Shown piece after piece: positions 38,439 to 48,073 of a DNA stretch of 64,000 nt. Each line of letters begins with the position of its first letter. The stretch's first letter is position 1. Position numbers and translations under genes: made by a program. Origin of the DNA: Streptomyces sp. NBC_01439. GTDB lineage: Bacteria; Actinomycetota; Actinomycetes; Streptomycetales; Streptomycetaceae. The stretch is taken from assembly GCF_036227605.1 (NCBI RefSeq), contig NZ_CP109487.1, positions 1,798,001 to 1,862,000 on the forward strand. The letters are read 5' to 3'. The notes beneath the pieces are model-generated. The model ran no database searches. It saw only the letters and a program-made list of their open reading frames with translations, and was not told the origin of the DNA.

Positions 38439-40442
38439 ATGGCGCAGCGGCACACGACGTCCTTGGCACTGCGCCTGCGGTACCGGTTCGACAATCTGAT
38501 GGCGGGGGGAACCACCGCGCTCATCGGCTGGTTCGCCCTGGCCTGCCTCGCCGTCGTGGTCCCGGCGAGCACGGTGCTCGTCTGGGCCGACCGGGCCGCC
38601 CCGGCAACCCTCTCCGGCAGGCTCGCCGCCGTATGGGTCAGCGTCGGACAGACGCTCAAGATCGGAGGCGCGGTCGGGTCACCCCTCTACGTGCTGGCCT
38701 CCGTGGCGCTCGCCCTGGTGGCCCTGCTGTTCGTTTCCACGCTGGTCGGTCTGATCACCACCGGCATCAACCGGCGCATCATGCTGCTGCGGCGCGGCCA
38801 CTCCACCGTGCTGGAGTCCGGGCACACCGTCCTGTTGGGCTGGTCGGACCAGATCTTCCCGGTGGTCGGGGAGCTGGTGGCCGCGAACGCCAACCAGCGC
38901 CGGTCCGCCATCGCCGTCCTCGCGCCGAAGGACAAGGTGGAGATGGAGGAGGAGATCTCAACCTCCATCGCCGAAACCGCTGCCGGTACCGGCAGCGGCA
39001 GCGGCAGCGGCAGGAGCAGGAGCAGGAGTACGACGCGGATCATCTGCCGCAACGGCCGCACCACCGACCCCACGGCGCTGTCCCGGGTGAGTCCGCGGAC
39101 CGCAAAGGCCGTGCTCGTACTGCCCCCGGAGGGGGACACCGGTGACGCCCAGGTGGTGAAGACGCTGCTCGCCCTCGAGGCGGCGGTCCGCGAACCCGGC
39201 GGGGCGGTGGTGGTCGCCGCCGTGCGCGACACCCGCAACCACCTCACCGCCCGGCTGGCCGCCGGGCCCGGCGGGCACGTCCTGTGCGTCGACGACATCA
39301 TCGCCCGGCTCCTCGTCCAGACCGCCCGCGAGCCGGGCCTGTCGCTCGTCTACCAGGAACTGCTCGACTTCGCGGGCGACGAGTTCTACGCCGCCGCCGC
39401 CCGGGGCCTCGCCGGCCGCACCTTCGGCGAGGCCCTGCTGGCGTTCAGCACGTCCTCGGTGGTCGGTCTGCTGCACGCCGACGGCGGTGTCGCGCTCAAT
39501 CCGGACCCCGGTACGACGATCGGCACGGACGACCGCATCATCCTCATCTCCGAGGACGACGACACTGCCGTACCGGCGGACGCTTCCTCGTGCGTCGACG
39601 AGGACGCGATCGTCACGGCCCGCCCCGGGGCGCCCGAGCCCGAACGGCTGCTCCTCCTCGGCTGGAACCGGCGCGCGCCGCTCGTCGTGGAGCAGCTCGA
39701 CCAGTTCGTCGGCCCCGGGAGCACGCTGGACGTCGTTTCGCTGGCCGACGAGCTGCGGACGCGCCCCGCCTCGGGCGTCGCGGGGGCGCGCAGCCACCTC
39801 GAAGTGGCCTTCCGCAGTGGGGACATCACCGATCCCGAGCTGCTGGCCAAATTGGACGTGCCCGCGTACGACCGGGTGATCGTCATCGGCGAGACGGGCC
39901 ACGGGACCGGCCCCCATGCGGCGGCACCGGTGCCCGCCCGCGCGATCGACCTCGGCCTCGCCCCGGAGACCGGGACGGAGACGGACGACCGGACACTGGT
40001 CACCCTGCTCCATCTGCGGGCCATCGGGGAGGCGGCGGGGCGGGAGCCGTCGCTCACCACGGAAATGTCCGACGACGGCAACCGGCTGCTGGCGCCCGCC
40101 CGGGAGGGCGCGGACTTCATCGTCAGCGGCCGGCTGATCAGTCTGCTCATGACCCAGATCTCGGAGAGCCCCTATCTCGCCGCCGTCTTCCAGGAGTTGT
40201 TCGAGGCGGAGGGGAACGAGCTCCACCTGAAGCCGGTCGCGGACTACGTGCACACCGATCGCGAGGTGACGTTCGCGACGCTCGTCGAGTCGGCGCGGCG
40301 GCGCCGCGAATGCGCGGTCGGCTACCGGCTGCGCGCCGAGGCCGCCACGGGCCCTGCGTACGGTGTGCGGCTCAATCCGGACAAGGGGCAGCCGGTCCGC
40401 TTCGGCGAGCACGACTGGCTGATCGTGCTCGCCGAGAACTGA
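38439..40442 (+). CDS. CASTOR/POLLUX-like channel protein with RCK-type domains
   Basis: Encodes 667 residues. It has two N-terminal membrane helices (TTALIGWFALACLAVVVPASTVLV, LYVLASVALALVALLFVSTLVGLITTG) followed by tandem NAD-binding TrkA-like domains (LLGWSDQIFPVVGELVAANA, LLLGWNRRAPLVVEQLDQFVG). This is the layout of CASTOR/POLLUX-related putative ion channels, in which the cytoplasmic part gates the pore. A low-complexity stretch with alternating Gly-Ser then Arg-Ser (GTGSGSGSGRSRSRS, about residues 183-197) interrupts the first domain. Ion selectivity is unknown. Confidence 0.8.
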   Translation: MAQRHTTSLALRLRYRFDNLMAGGTTALIGWFALACLAVVVPASTVLVWADRAAPATLSGRLAAVWVSVGQTLKIGGAVGSPLYVLASVALALVALLFVSTLVGLITTGINRRIMLLRRGHSTVLESGHTVLLGWSDQIFPVVGELVAANANQRRSAIAVLAPKDKVEMEEEISTSIAETAAGTGSGSGSGRSRSRSTTRIICRNGRTTDPTALSRVSPRTAKAVLVLPPEGDTGDAQVVKTLLALEAAVREPGGAVVVAAVRDTRNHLTARLAAGPGGHVLCVDDIIARLLVQTAREPGLSLVYQELLDFAGDEFYAAAARGLAGRTFGEALLAFSTSSVVGLLHADGGVALNPDPGTTIGTDDRIILISEDDDTAVPADASSCVDEDAIVTARPGAPEPERLLLLGWNRRAPLVVEQLDQFVGPGSTLDVVSLADELRTRPASGVAGARSHLEVAFRSGDITDPELLAKLDVPAYDRVIVIGETGHGTGPHAAAPVPARAIDLGLAPETGTETDDRTLVTLLHLRAIGEAAGREPSLTTEMSDDGNRLLAPAREGADFIVSGRLISLLMTQISESPYLAAVFQELFEAEGNELHLKPVADYVHTDREVTFATLVESARRRRECAVGYRLRAEAATGPAYGVRLNPDKGQPVRFGEHDWLIVLAEN

Positions 40443-40464
40443 GGAGGGGCAGGGGCGGAAGCCT

Positions 40465-40542
40465 GGGCCTCAGGTGGGGGGCCTCAGCCGGGTGCGTCAG
40501 GCGGGGGCGTCAGGCGGGGGCGTCAGGCGGGGGCCTCGAGCG
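40465..40542. repeat. Degenerate 13-bp tandem repeats
   Basis: About six units of the form GGGCGTCAGGCGG (with CCTCAGG variants) run between the channel gene and the oxidase gene. The last unit contributes the left arm of the terminator. Confidence 0.6.
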
Positions 40543-40551
40543 AAGGCCCCC
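40529..40551. terminator. Hairpin terminator
   Basis: GGGGGCCT pairs with AGGCCCCC across a 7-base loop, 10 bp before the oxidase stop codon and after the convergent channel gene. Confidence 0.6.
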
Positions 40552-40560
40552 GCCGGCCGG

Positions 40561-42519
40561 TCAGAGCGTCGAGTGGACCTCCAGGGCGGCCCGCACCGCG
40601 GACTCCAGTGCCCCCTCGATCCACGCCGGCTTGATGGAGGTGTGGCACCCGGCGAAGTGCAGGTTCCCTTCGACCTTGCGGACGTGGGGGAAGAGTTCCG
40701 TGTGCTGGCCGGGCAGCAGCACGGAGGCCTCGCCGTAGGCGTATGGGTCGCGCATCCAGGACTGGGTGCGCCCGACGCCGGTGTAGAAGACCTCGATCCG
40801 CTGCCCGAACACCTCCTGCACCCCGGCGAGCGCGCGCGGGTAGCGCTCCTCGTCGTCCAGGGAGTCCCACTTCAGGGCGTCGTCCGACCAACTGTAGGAG
40901 GCGAGCACGACCCCGCCCGCACTGCCCTCGACAGGGTAGGAGGGCTGGAACATGAAGCGGTTGGGGTTGTCGGTGGCCGAGCCGCCGCCGATGACGTGGG
41001 CCGCCTCGGGCTGGTCCCGGGTGACCGCCCGACAGGCCGCGTAGTGCGCGCGCTGCCCGCTGGAGATGCCGCGGTCGGAAACGGACGAGTGCGCGCCCAG
41101 GAGGCTGCCGTCCGCGGGGGTCCGCCCGAGCTGGTACTTGCGGTACAGGCCGGGCTGTACCGCCTCCAGCTCGCGCTTCCAGTCGGCCTCGTCGAACTCC
41201 CACCAGCGGCGGCTGAATTCCAGCAGCACCTTGGTCGCCGCGTCGTAGTGCAGCTCGGTAATCGCGCGCCGCTTGCCGTACGAGAGCGCGGGCGCGACCG
41301 GGATGTGGCGCAGCCCGGAGAAGGGCACGGTGATGATCGCGGTGTCGCCGGTGAAGGTCTCGCGCCGCACGGTGCTGCCGCCGCGGCCCTCGGAGACGGT
41401 CTCGATGCTGACCCCGCCCTCACCGTGGGTGATCCGGGTGGCGCGGCGGTCGAGCCGGACGAGGTCGTCGACGCGGGCGTAGAGGGCGTCGACCAGGGTG
41501 GCGGTGCCGCCGGGCAGTTCGAAGAAGGCGGTGTCCGGGCTGATCAGCGAGGCCCCGATGAAGCTGTGCACGAAGGCGAGGTGCAGGCGGGAGGTGAGGT
41601 TCTCGACGGTGCCGATCAGGTCGATCGTGCGCTCGTCGAGCTTCGCCTCCTCGGTCAGATAGCGGTACATCGACATGTGGCCGTAGCGCTGGATCACGCG
41701 GGCCCAGCCCTCGACGAGCTGCTTGTCCTTCTTGCCCTCGATCTCCTTGCGTACGGGGGCGAAGGCGTTGCGGACGATCTGCGCGGCGGGCAGGGCCTCG
41801 TAGGCCGCCGGAACCCCGAAGGTCTTGTTGAGGGCCTGCGGGCTGCGCGCGTAGTCGGCGCGGCGGACGCGGATGCCGTTGACGAAGATCCAGGTTCGGT
41901 AGGCGGGGCGGCCGGACCCGTCGACGTCGACCAGGTGGAAGCGCCGGCGCTTGAGCCCGAGACTGTCGATCAGCCCGGTGACCAGGGGGTGGCTGTCGGG
42001 AATGCGCATCGCGCCGGCCTCGGCGTACTGCTTCGGGTCGGCGAAGGGGGCCGCGGACTTCTCGTGGCCGCCGGTGCGGAAGGTCTTGATCCGGCCGCCC
42101 ACCCGGTTGCCGTTGGCCTCGATGACGGTGACCTGGTGCCCGGCTTCGCGCAGCAGGTGGGCTGCGGTGAGCCCGGCGGGCCCGGCGCCGACGATCAGTA
42201 CCTTCTTGCGGGTGCGGGACCGGGGCAGACCGTTCTTCAGCAGGATGTCGGAGTAGCGGGGAACGAGGGGTTCGTCGTCCTCGTCGCGCACGAGGACGGC
42301 CCGGGCGATGGTGAGGCAGGTCTCCCAATCGGGGCTGGCCGAACCGGACGGGGCCTGCGGGGTTCCGGAGGCGGCGGCGACCGAGAGGGCGCCGACTCCC
42401 GCGACGGCGGCTGCGCCGGCGATGACCTTGCGGCGGGAGGGGCGGCGGGAGGACGCCGGGGCGGGCTCGCCGGAGGGGCCGGGCGTGGCGTCGGGCGCGG
42501 GCACGGGTTCGATGATCAT
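40561..42519 (-). CDS. Flavin amine / L-amino-acid oxidase (L-glutamate-oxidase-like), Tat-exported
   Basis: Encodes 652 residues. The N-terminus has a twin-arginine signal ([21 protein letters not shown]). The FAD motif is [28 protein letters not shown]. The C-terminal substrate-side motif is [26 protein letters not shown]. Size and overall order resemble Streptomyces L-glutamate oxidase and related L-amino-acid oxidases, which oxidise an amino acid to the keto acid with release of hydrogen peroxide and ammonia outside the cell. Substrate specificity cannot be set by eye. Confidence 0.83.
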   Translation of the reverse strand: MIIEPVPAPDATPGPSGEPAPASSRRPSRRKVIAGAAAVAGVGALSVAAASGTPQAPSGSASPDWETCLTIARAVLVRDEDDEPLVPRYSDILLKNGLPRSRTRKKVLIVGAGPAGLTAAHLLREAGHQVTVIEANGNRVGGRIKTFRTGGHEKSAAPFADPKQYAEAGAMRIPDSHPLVTGLIDSLGLKRRRFHLVDVDGSGRPAYRTWIFVNGIRVRRADYARSPQALNKTFGVPAAYEALPAAQIVRNAFAPVRKEIEGKKDKQLVEGWARVIQRYGHMSMYRYLTEEAKLDERTIDLIGTVENLTSRLHLAFVHSFIGASLISPDTAFFELPGGTATLVDALYARVDDLVRLDRRATRITHGEGGVSIETVSEGRGGSTVRRETFTGDTAIITVPFSGLRHIPVAPALSYGKRRAITELHYDAATKVLLEFSRRWWEFDEADWKRELEAVQPGLYRKYQLGRTPADGSLLGAHSSVSDRGISSGQRAHYAACRAVTRDQPEAAHVIGGGSATDNPNRFMFQPSYPVEGSAGGVVLASYSWSDDALKWDSLDDEERYPRALAGVQEVFGQRIEVFYTGVGRTQSWMRDPYAYGEASVLLPGQHTELFPHVRKVEGNLHFAGCHTSIKPAWIEGALESAVRAALEVHSTL

Positions 42520-42657
42520 GTACCAACTCTCCCGGCCCGTCGGGGCCTTCAGCGCCCAAAGGCACCCCTGCGGGGAACAACCACCCGGACGTGCGGTGTG
42601 GGCCTCCCGAGGCTGACGAACTGGGATTCGTGCCGAGCCGGACCCGGCCGTGCGGCT

Positions 42658-42726
42658 GAGCCGGACGCGGCGGGTCAGCCGAGCCGGAGCCGGCGGGTCA
42701 GCCGAGCCGGAGCCGGCGGGTCAGTC
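42658..42726. repeat. Three 23-bp tandem repeats at the end of the carbonic-anhydrase gene
   Basis: Units start at 42658, 42681 and 42704, each reading GAGCCGGAGCCGGCGGGTCA plus three bases with one or two differences. The third unit contains the stop codon of the carbonic-anhydrase gene, so the tandem has copied its 3' end twice into the spacer. Confidence 0.75.
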
Positions 42727-43458
42727 GAGCCGGCGCACCCGCTGGCTGGTCAGCTCGTACCGGGCTCCGACCACGGCCAGGGCCCCGGCCGCGACCTTGG
42801 CGGCGAGCTCCGGTTCCGCGGCGAGCCGCGCCCGCACCAGCCGTACGTTCGCGGTGATCGCGGCGTCGATCCGCGCGGCCCCGCGCAGCGCGCGGTCGAT
42901 CGCCGGGTGGATCTGATCGACGAGGTACTGCATGTGGCCCGGCAGCGAGGCTCCCTCTTCGGCGGCCCGGACGGCCGCGGCGACCGCCCCGCACGACTGG
43001 TGGCCCAGGACGACGATCAGCGGAATGCCCAGTTCGAGGACTCCGTAGGCGATGCTGCCGAGCACCGCCTCGTCCAGGACCTCGCCCGCCGACCGTACGG
43101 TCAACAGATCGCCCAGGCCCTGGTCGAAGACCAGCTCCGGGGGGACGCGGGAGTCGACGCAGCCGAGGACGACGGCGAAGGGGTGCTGGCCTCCGACCAA
43201 CGTCTGCCGCACGGTCCGCGTCTCGTCGGGGTGCCGCTCGTGCAGGGTCCGCCAGCGCGCGTTGCCCGTCTCCAGTTCCCGCAGCGCGGACGCGGGCGTG
43301 GCGGGCCGGGTCCGTCCGGGGCCCCCGGCGACGGGGGTGTCCGGGGTACGGGGGGAACCGGCCACCAGGCCGGCCCCCAGTGCCACCGTGCCGGTCAGTA
43401 CCACCCGGAGCAGCCGGCGCCGCCCCGGCCGGCCATGGCTTTCCACATGAATGCTCAT
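42721..43458 (-). CDS. Beta-class carbonic anhydrase, probably exported
   Basis: Encodes 245 residues. Zinc ligands are seen in VVLGCVDSRVPPE and VLGHQSCGAV (Cys, then His and Cys), with Asp-Arg of the CxDxR motif. It interconverts carbon dioxide and bicarbonate. The N-terminus (RPGRRRLLRVVLTGTVALGAGLVAG) looks like a Tat or Sec export signal, unusual for the family but known in actinomycetes. The start may be ATG 43458 or ATG 43479; neither has ideal spacing. The AT-rich stretch around 43455-43475 may hold the promoter. Confidence 0.85.
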   Translation of the reverse strand: MSIHVESHGRPGRRRLLRVVLTGTVALGAGLVAGSPRTPDTPVAGGPGRTRPATPASALRELETGNARWRTLHERHPDETRTVRQTLVGGQHPFAVVLGCVDSRVPPELVFDQGLGDLLTVRSAGEVLDEAVLGSIAYGVLELGIPLIVVLGHQSCGAVAAAVRAAEEGASLPGHMQYLVDQIHPAIDRALRGAARIDAAITANVRLVRARLAAEPELAAKVAAGALAVVGARYELTSQRVRRLD

Positions 43459-43519
43459 ATCAGAACAAAATATGCACATCCGCTCCCAAAGGGTGGGCGC
43501 CGCTCTCGGGCGGGCCTCC

Positions 43520-44056
43520 TCAGCGGGGCGTCAGCAACCGGGCGAGCACCGTGCCGAGCTGCTCGCGCACCCCTGCGTCGGTGATGACCCCGTCGGCGCC
43601 GATCGCGCCCCGGTCCACCGGGACGCTCACGCACGCCGACTCCACGATGTCCGCGCCGGTGTAGCCCAGTACCGTCCGCAGCGTGGCCTCCGCTCCCCGG
43701 CCCCGGCCGGCGGCGGCCGCGTTGACCCAGGCCACGGGCTTGTCGCAGATCTCGGTGCCGCCGACCGTCCAGTCGAGCAGGTTCTTGAACGAGCCCGGCA
43801 GGGTGCCCGCGTACTCCGGGGTGCAGATCAGGACCGCCGTCGACGCGGCGATCGCCGCGCGCAGCTCCGCCACCGGGGCCGGCAGCGGGTCGGTGTCGTC
43901 GTCGGGGTTGAAGTGCGGCAGGGCGGCCAGGCCCTCGTAGAAGACGGTGCGCACCTGCGCGGGGGCCACGGCCTGTGCGGTGCGCAGCACGGACTCGTTG
44001 GAGGAGCCGGTCCGCAGGCTGCCGGACAGCAGGAGGATCAGGGACGGTGTGGACAT
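43520..44056 (-). CDS. NADPH-dependent FMN reductase
   Basis: Encodes 178 residues of the flavodoxin-fold NADPH:FMN/quinone reductases. The FMN phosphate loop is LSGSLRTGSSNESVLR, and TPEYAGTLPGSFKNLLDWTVGG is the diagnostic PEY motif region. It supplies reduced flavin or detoxifies quinones in the cytoplasm. It starts four bases after the XRE regulator stop and is surely co-transcribed with it. Confidence 0.9.
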   Translation of the reverse strand: MSTPSLILLLSGSLRTGSSNESVLRTAQAVAPAQVRTVFYEGLAALPHFNPDDDTDPLPAPVAELRAAIAASTAVLICTPEYAGTLPGSFKNLLDWTVGGTEICDKPVAWVNAAAAGRGRGAEATLRTVLGYTGADIVESACVSVPVDRGAIGADGVITDAGVREQLGTVLARLLTPR

Positions 44057-44060
44057 CCGG

Positions 44061-44849
44061 TCAACCTACTTCCGAGGGGAACCGTTCGGTGCCGAGCACC
44101 CGGAGCAGGGCGAGGCGGTCGGCCGTGTCCGAGCCGGGCGGCGGGGTGAAGAGCACGAGGCGTTGGTCCTCCTCCTGGGCGAGGAGCACCTGACAGTCGA
44201 GGTCGACGGGGCCGACGACCGGGTGGATGACCCGCATCCGGCTGCGGCGCCGGACGGCGACCTCGTGCAGGTCCCAGAGGCCGGCGAAGTCCTCGCTGGC
44301 CTCGCGCAGACGGTCCACGAGGCGGCCGGCCACCGGATCGGCGGAGCCCCGGCGGGCGACGGCGGCGCGCAGGTCCGCGACGTGCAACCGGCTGTAATGG
44401 TCGTGTTCTTCGGCCGGATACGCGTCCCGCGCGGCCGGGTCGGCGAACCAGCGCCAGATCACGTTGCGGCCGTGCTCGGAGACCGTGCACACGCCGCCCA
44501 GTAGGGACCGTGCCAGGTCGTTCTGGGCCAGGACGTCGCCCAGGTCGCCGAGTACCTGGGCAGCGGTGCCGGGCAGTTGGTCCAGCAGGTGGAGGTGGTC
44601 GCGTTCGTCGTCGCTGAGCCGCAGGGCGCGGGCCAGAGAGGAAAGGATCTGCGGTGACGGCTGCGGGCCGCGGGCCTGCTCCATCCGCATGTAGTAGTCG
44701 GCCGACATCCCGGCGAGCTGGGCGACCTCCTCGCGCCGCAGCCCCGCCGTCCGCCGCCTCGGCCCCTCGGCCAGGCCCACGTCCGACGGACGCACGCGGT
44801 CACGCGAACGGCGGAGGAAGTCGGCGAGGTTCCAGCGATCGATCGTCAT
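44061..44849 (-). CDS. XRE-family regulator with MmyB-like C-terminal domain
   Basis: Encodes 262 residues. The helix-turn-helix is RTAGLRREEVAQLAGMSADYYMRMEQAR, the pattern of MmyB-type regulators. The C-terminal PAS-like ligand domain includes VLAQNDLARSLLGG and FAGLWDLHEVAVRRRSRMRVIHPVVGPVDLDCQVL. It probably senses a small molecule and controls the adjacent FMN reductase and perhaps the divergent hydrolase. The start may be ATG 44849 or 44858. Upstream, a 17-bp unit GCCGGGTCCACGTGC is repeated in tandem near 44882-44916. Confidence 0.87.
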   Translation of the reverse strand: MTIDRWNLADFLRRSRDRVRPSDVGLAEGPRRRTAGLRREEVAQLAGMSADYYMRMEQARGPQPSPQILSSLARALRLSDDERDHLHLLDQLPGTAAQVLGDLGDVLAQNDLARSLLGGVCTVSEHGRNVIWRWFADPAARDAYPAEEHDHYSRLHVADLRAAVARRGSADPVAGRLVDRLREASEDFAGLWDLHEVAVRRRSRMRVIHPVVGPVDLDCQVLLAQEEDQRLVLFTPPPGSDTADRLALLRVLGTERFPSEVG

Positions 44850-45045
44850 ATTGATCATTCTGCCGGACGGAGCCGCGCGCCGGCCGGGTCCACGTGCGGG
44901 CCGGGTCCACGTGCCGGCCGGGGCGCGCCTGGGATCCCCGGTCCTAGGTTCGAGCGGGCTCTGCCGCCTGCGGGACGGCGGCGGCAATGTGGGCGGAGCC
45001 GGAGCGAAGGGCCCGGCGCCCACCGCCCCAGAAGGAGCAGCCGCC

Positions 45046-45909
45046 ATGACCACCCGTGCCACCGTCACCCCCACCCCCACCGCCACCGCCACCGCCACCG
45101 CCGCCACGACCGCCCCCCGTACCGCGACCGTGCAGGTCGTCGACGCCCGGGTCCACTACGACCGCGCCGGCTCGGGCCCCGCGCTCGTACTCGTCCACGG
45201 CACCGGATCGGGCGGCTCCGCCGTGAACTGGGGCCGGCTGCTGCCGCATTTCACCGCCGACCGAACCGTCATCACCCCTGACCTCTCGGGCACCGAGCGC
45301 ACCGTGGACGACGGGGCGCCGCTGACCGTGGAAGGCCTGGCCGCCCAGGTCATCGCCGTCATCGAGGACGCGGACGCCGGCCCGGTGGACCTGCTGGGCT
45401 TCTCCATGGGCGCGCCGGTGTCCGCCGCCGTCGCCGCCCTGCGCCCCGATCTCGTACGCCGCCTGGTCCTGGTCGCCGGATGGGCCCACACCGACGGCGA
45501 CGAGTACCTGCGCAACCTCTTCACCCTGTGGAAGCAGCTCGGCGCCTCCGACCCGGCCGCCTTCGGCCGCGCCGTCGCCATGACCGGCTTCAGCCGCGGA
45601 TTCCTCAACGCGATCGGCCGCGAGCAGGTGGAGCTGCTGATCCCCAACATGCCGCCCACCCCCGGCACCCTGCGCCACGTCGACCTCGACACCCGCATCG
45701 ACATCCGCGACCTGCTGCCGCGCATCCAGGCCGAGACGCTGATGATCGGCTGCACCCAGGACATCACCGTCCCGGTGGAGAACAGCCTCGCCCTGCACGC
45801 GGCGATCGGGAACAGCCGTTACGCCGAGATCGACGCCGGGCACGTCGCGTTCTTCGAGAAGGAGGACGAGTTCGTCCGCCTGGTGCACGAGTTCGTACCC
45901 GCTGCGTGA
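45046..45909 (+). CDS. Alpha/beta hydrolase
   Basis: Encodes 287 residues. The nucleophile elbow is GFSMGA in LLGFSMGAPVSAAVAALRPD, the oxyanion region is LVHGTGSGGSAVNWG, and the late Asp and His are in CTQDITVP and IDAGHVAFFEKE. The first 25 residues are a low-complexity Thr-Ala-Pro stretch from a CACCGC microsatellite and are probably disordered. ATG 45046 follows AAGGAG. Its substrate is unknown; position opposite the MmyB-like regulator suggests shared control. Confidence 0.87.
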   Translation: MTTRATVTPTPTATATATAATTAPRTATVQVVDARVHYDRAGSGPALVLVHGTGSGGSAVNWGRLLPHFTADRTVITPDLSGTERTVDDGAPLTVEGLAAQVIAVIEDADAGPVDLLGFSMGAPVSAAVAALRPDLVRRLVLVAGWAHTDGDEYLRNLFTLWKQLGASDPAAFGRAVAMTGFSRGFLNAIGREQVELLIPNMPPTPGTLRHVDLDTRIDIRDLLPRIQAETLMIGCTQDITVPVENSLALHAAIGNSRYAEIDAGHVAFFEKEDEFVRLVHEFVPAA

Positions 45910-45945
45910 TCCGCTGCGCAACGAGGACGTCGCGCAGCGGATCAC
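45906..45945. terminator. Bidirectional hairpin terminator
   Basis: A 14-bp perfect stem (GTGATCCGCTGCGC at 45906-45919 with 45932-45945) overlaps the hydrolase stop codon. A second GC-only hairpin follows at 45951-45970, before the convergent exporter gene. Confidence 0.8.
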
Positions 45946-45974
45946 GGGGCGGGCCCGGCGGGCCGGGCCCGCGG

Positions 45975-47792
45975 TCAGCCGAGGTCCACGCGCGCGGCAG
46001 AGGTGTCGTCGAGGAAGCCCCCCGACTGGTGCTGCCACAACTTCGCGTAGGCGCCCTCGGAGGCGAGCAACTCCTCGTGCGTGCCGCGTTCGACGATGCG
46101 TCCGCGGTCGAGGACGACGAGCTGGTCCATCGTCGCGACCGTACTCAGCCGGTGCGCCACCACGAGGGCCGTCCGGCCCGCCATGAGCCGCCACAGCGCC
46201 TCTTGGACGAGGATCTCGCTCTCCGAGTCCAGGGCGCTGGTCGCCTCGTCGAGCAGCAGGATCGGCGCGTCGCGCAGGATCGCGCGGGCGAGCGCGACGC
46301 GCTGGCGCTGTCCGCCGGACAGCTTGACGCCGCGCTCGCCCACCATGGTGTCGAAGCCGTCGGGCAGGGTGTCGGTGAACTCCGTGACGTGCGCTGCCTC
46401 GGCCGCGCGGCGGATCTCGGCCTCGGTGGCGTCCGGCCGGGCGAAGGCGATGTTGTCCCGCAGGGTGCGGTGGAACATGGCCGGGTCCTGCGGGACGTAG
46501 GCGATCAGGCTGCGCAGGTCGGCCTGGCGCAAGTGGGTGATGTCCTGGCCGCCGATCAGGATCCGGCCGGATTCGATGTCGGTCATCCGCATCAGCAGCC
46601 GGGTGAGCGTGGTCTTGCCGCCACCGGACCGGCCGACGAGGCCGATCTTCGTCCCGTCGGGCACGTCCAGGTCGAGGCTGTCGAAGAGCGGCTTGCCGCC
46701 GCCGTGGGCGAAGCTGACCCGCTCGAAGCGGATGGCGGAGGACCCGGGCCGCAGCGGCTCGGGGAATGCCGGGTCGAGTACGGTCGGCGGCGTGAGCAGC
46801 AGTTCGGTGAACTGCGCGGCCTCCGTCATCGAGCTCTCCATCCGGCGGTAGATCTGGTTGAACTCGAACATGATCCGCGTCGCGCTGGCGTAGTAGGTGA
46901 AGGCCACGATGACCGCTTCCACGCCGTGTTCTCCCCCGCCGAGCGTGACGGCGAGCAGCAGGCCCAGCGCGTTGGTCAGTACGGACATCGGCGCGACCAG
47001 CGTGTCGATGCGGAGGTTGCCGTAGTCCCAGGAGCGCAGGGTGAGCCGGCGCGACTCCGCGACGCGCGATCGGTGCTCGGCCGCCTCGCGTTCCTCGGCG
47101 GCGAAGGCCCGGACGGTATCCATGTTCATCAGGCTGTCGGCGACGTGGCCCGACATCCTGGCGATCGCCTCCTCGCGCTGGGCGACGAGTCCTTGGCGGC
47201 GCCGGATCAGGGGCGCCACGCCCAGTGCCGTCACGGCGATCAGGATCAGGAGTCCGGCCACGAGCAGCGGGTCGTACTGCCACAGCACCACGGAGGCGAA
47301 CACCAGCGGTACGAAACTGCCCATCACCGAGAAGGTCAGGGTGTCGACGAGGTCCTCGAAGCGGGAGGCGAAACTGAGCACCCGCTTGGTCAGCGATCCG
47401 GCGAAGTTGTCGTGGAAGAACGCGGCGTCCTTGGCGAACAGTTCGTCCATGCCGACCACGTACAGGTGCTCGATGCCGCGGGCGTCGAGGCGGTTGAGGC
47501 AGTGGAGGCCGAGGCGCCACAGCGCCTCGGCGAGGAGCAGGACCCCGGCGAAGCCGAGGAGGTACGGCAGCATCGCGTCGACGGCGGTGCTGCCACCCCC
47601 GGCGATGCGGCCGACGAGTTTGGCGACGATCAGCGGCGCGATGTAGTTGATTCCGATGTTGCCCAGCGCCGGGAGCAGCATCGCGGGTGCGGTCAGCCAT
47701 CGAAGGCGGACCAACTCCCGTCCGTAGTAGCGAAGTGCGAGGATGACCGGGCCCTTGCCCGGTGGACTTTCGGGCGGTTCAGGCATTCCCAT
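45975..47792 (-). CDS. ABC exporter, fused membrane and ATPase domains
   Basis: Encodes 605 residues of a type IV half-transporter ABC exporter. About six membrane helices (LLPALGNIGINYIAPLIVAKL to LTNALGLLLAVTL) precede the nucleotide-binding domain. Its Walker A is GLVGRSGGGKTTLTRLL, the signature VKLSGGQRQRVALARAIL, Walker B ILLLDEATSALD, and the H-loop VVAHRLS. It likely works as a homodimer exporting a lipid or drug. ATG 47792 has a weak AGGG five bases upstream. Beyond its start lies the remnant that bounds the CRISPR island. Confidence 0.87.
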   Translation of the reverse strand: MGMPEPPESPPGKGPVILALRYYGRELVRLRWLTAPAMLLPALGNIGINYIAPLIVAKLVGRIAGGGSTAVDAMLPYLLGFAGVLLLAEALWRLGLHCLNRLDARGIEHLYVVGMDELFAKDAAFFHDNFAGSLTKRVLSFASRFEDLVDTLTFSVMGSFVPLVFASVVLWQYDPLLVAGLLILIAVTALGVAPLIRRRQGLVAQREEAIARMSGHVADSLMNMDTVRAFAAEEREAAEHRSRVAESRRLTLRSWDYGNLRIDTLVAPMSVLTNALGLLLAVTLGGGEHGVEAVIVAFTYYASATRIMFEFNQIYRRMESSMTEAAQFTELLLTPPTVLDPAFPEPLRPGSSAIRFERVSFAHGGGKPLFDSLDLDVPDGTKIGLVGRSGGGKTTLTRLLMRMTDIESGRILIGGQDITHLRQADLRSLIAYVPQDPAMFHRTLRDNIAFARPDATEAEIRRAAEAAHVTEFTDTLPDGFDTMVGERGVKLSGGQRQRVALARAILRDAPILLLDEATSALDSESEILVQEALWRLMAGRTALVVAHRLSTVATMDQLVVLDRGRIVERGTHEELLASEGAYAKLWQHQSGGFLDDTSAARVDLG

Positions 47793-47954
47793 TGCAACCC
47801 TGTGCTGTCGTGTGCGGGCGGTTTGCAGGAACCGGAAGTGTCCCGTGGCGCTGGCCGCGCGGTCCAAGGATTTTCCCCGGATGGCGGTACCTCGTACCCG
47901 TTCGCGCCCGGGAGCGGCCCCCTGGAGAGCTCGCGCCGAGTGTGCGGCTGCCGC

Positions 47955-48020
47955 TTACGGGACGGGCCGCTGCTGCTGCGTGACGGAGTGAATCCCGCCG
48001 CCGCCAATGCCGAACCAACC
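47955..48020 (-). pseudogene. 3'-end remnant of an agmatine deiminase gene
   Basis: Read on the minus strand, the last 20 codons give FGIGGGGIHSVTQQQRPVP and a TAA stop. This matches the intact C-terminus at 61795 (LGTGGGGIHCVTQQQPVP), except that the catalytic Cys is Ser and one Arg is inserted. Similarity continues about 44 bp past the stop (to 47911), with roughly one difference in seven. The rest of the gene is missing; sequence 48020-48073 is unrelated and leads to the trailer end of the CRISPR array. It forms a direct repeat with 61750-61856. Confidence 0.75.
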
Positions 48021-48073
48021 CCTCGGAAACAACCCGCGCCCGCTGATCCCCTATCCCCCGATCAGAAGATCGG

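Noticed and set aside
40474..43584. 1036-codon plus-strand frame opposite the oxidase and carbonic anhydrase
   Set aside because: Shadow frame: Gly/Asp/Val-rich, no domains, and it runs through two well-supported minus-strand genes and the spacer repeats.
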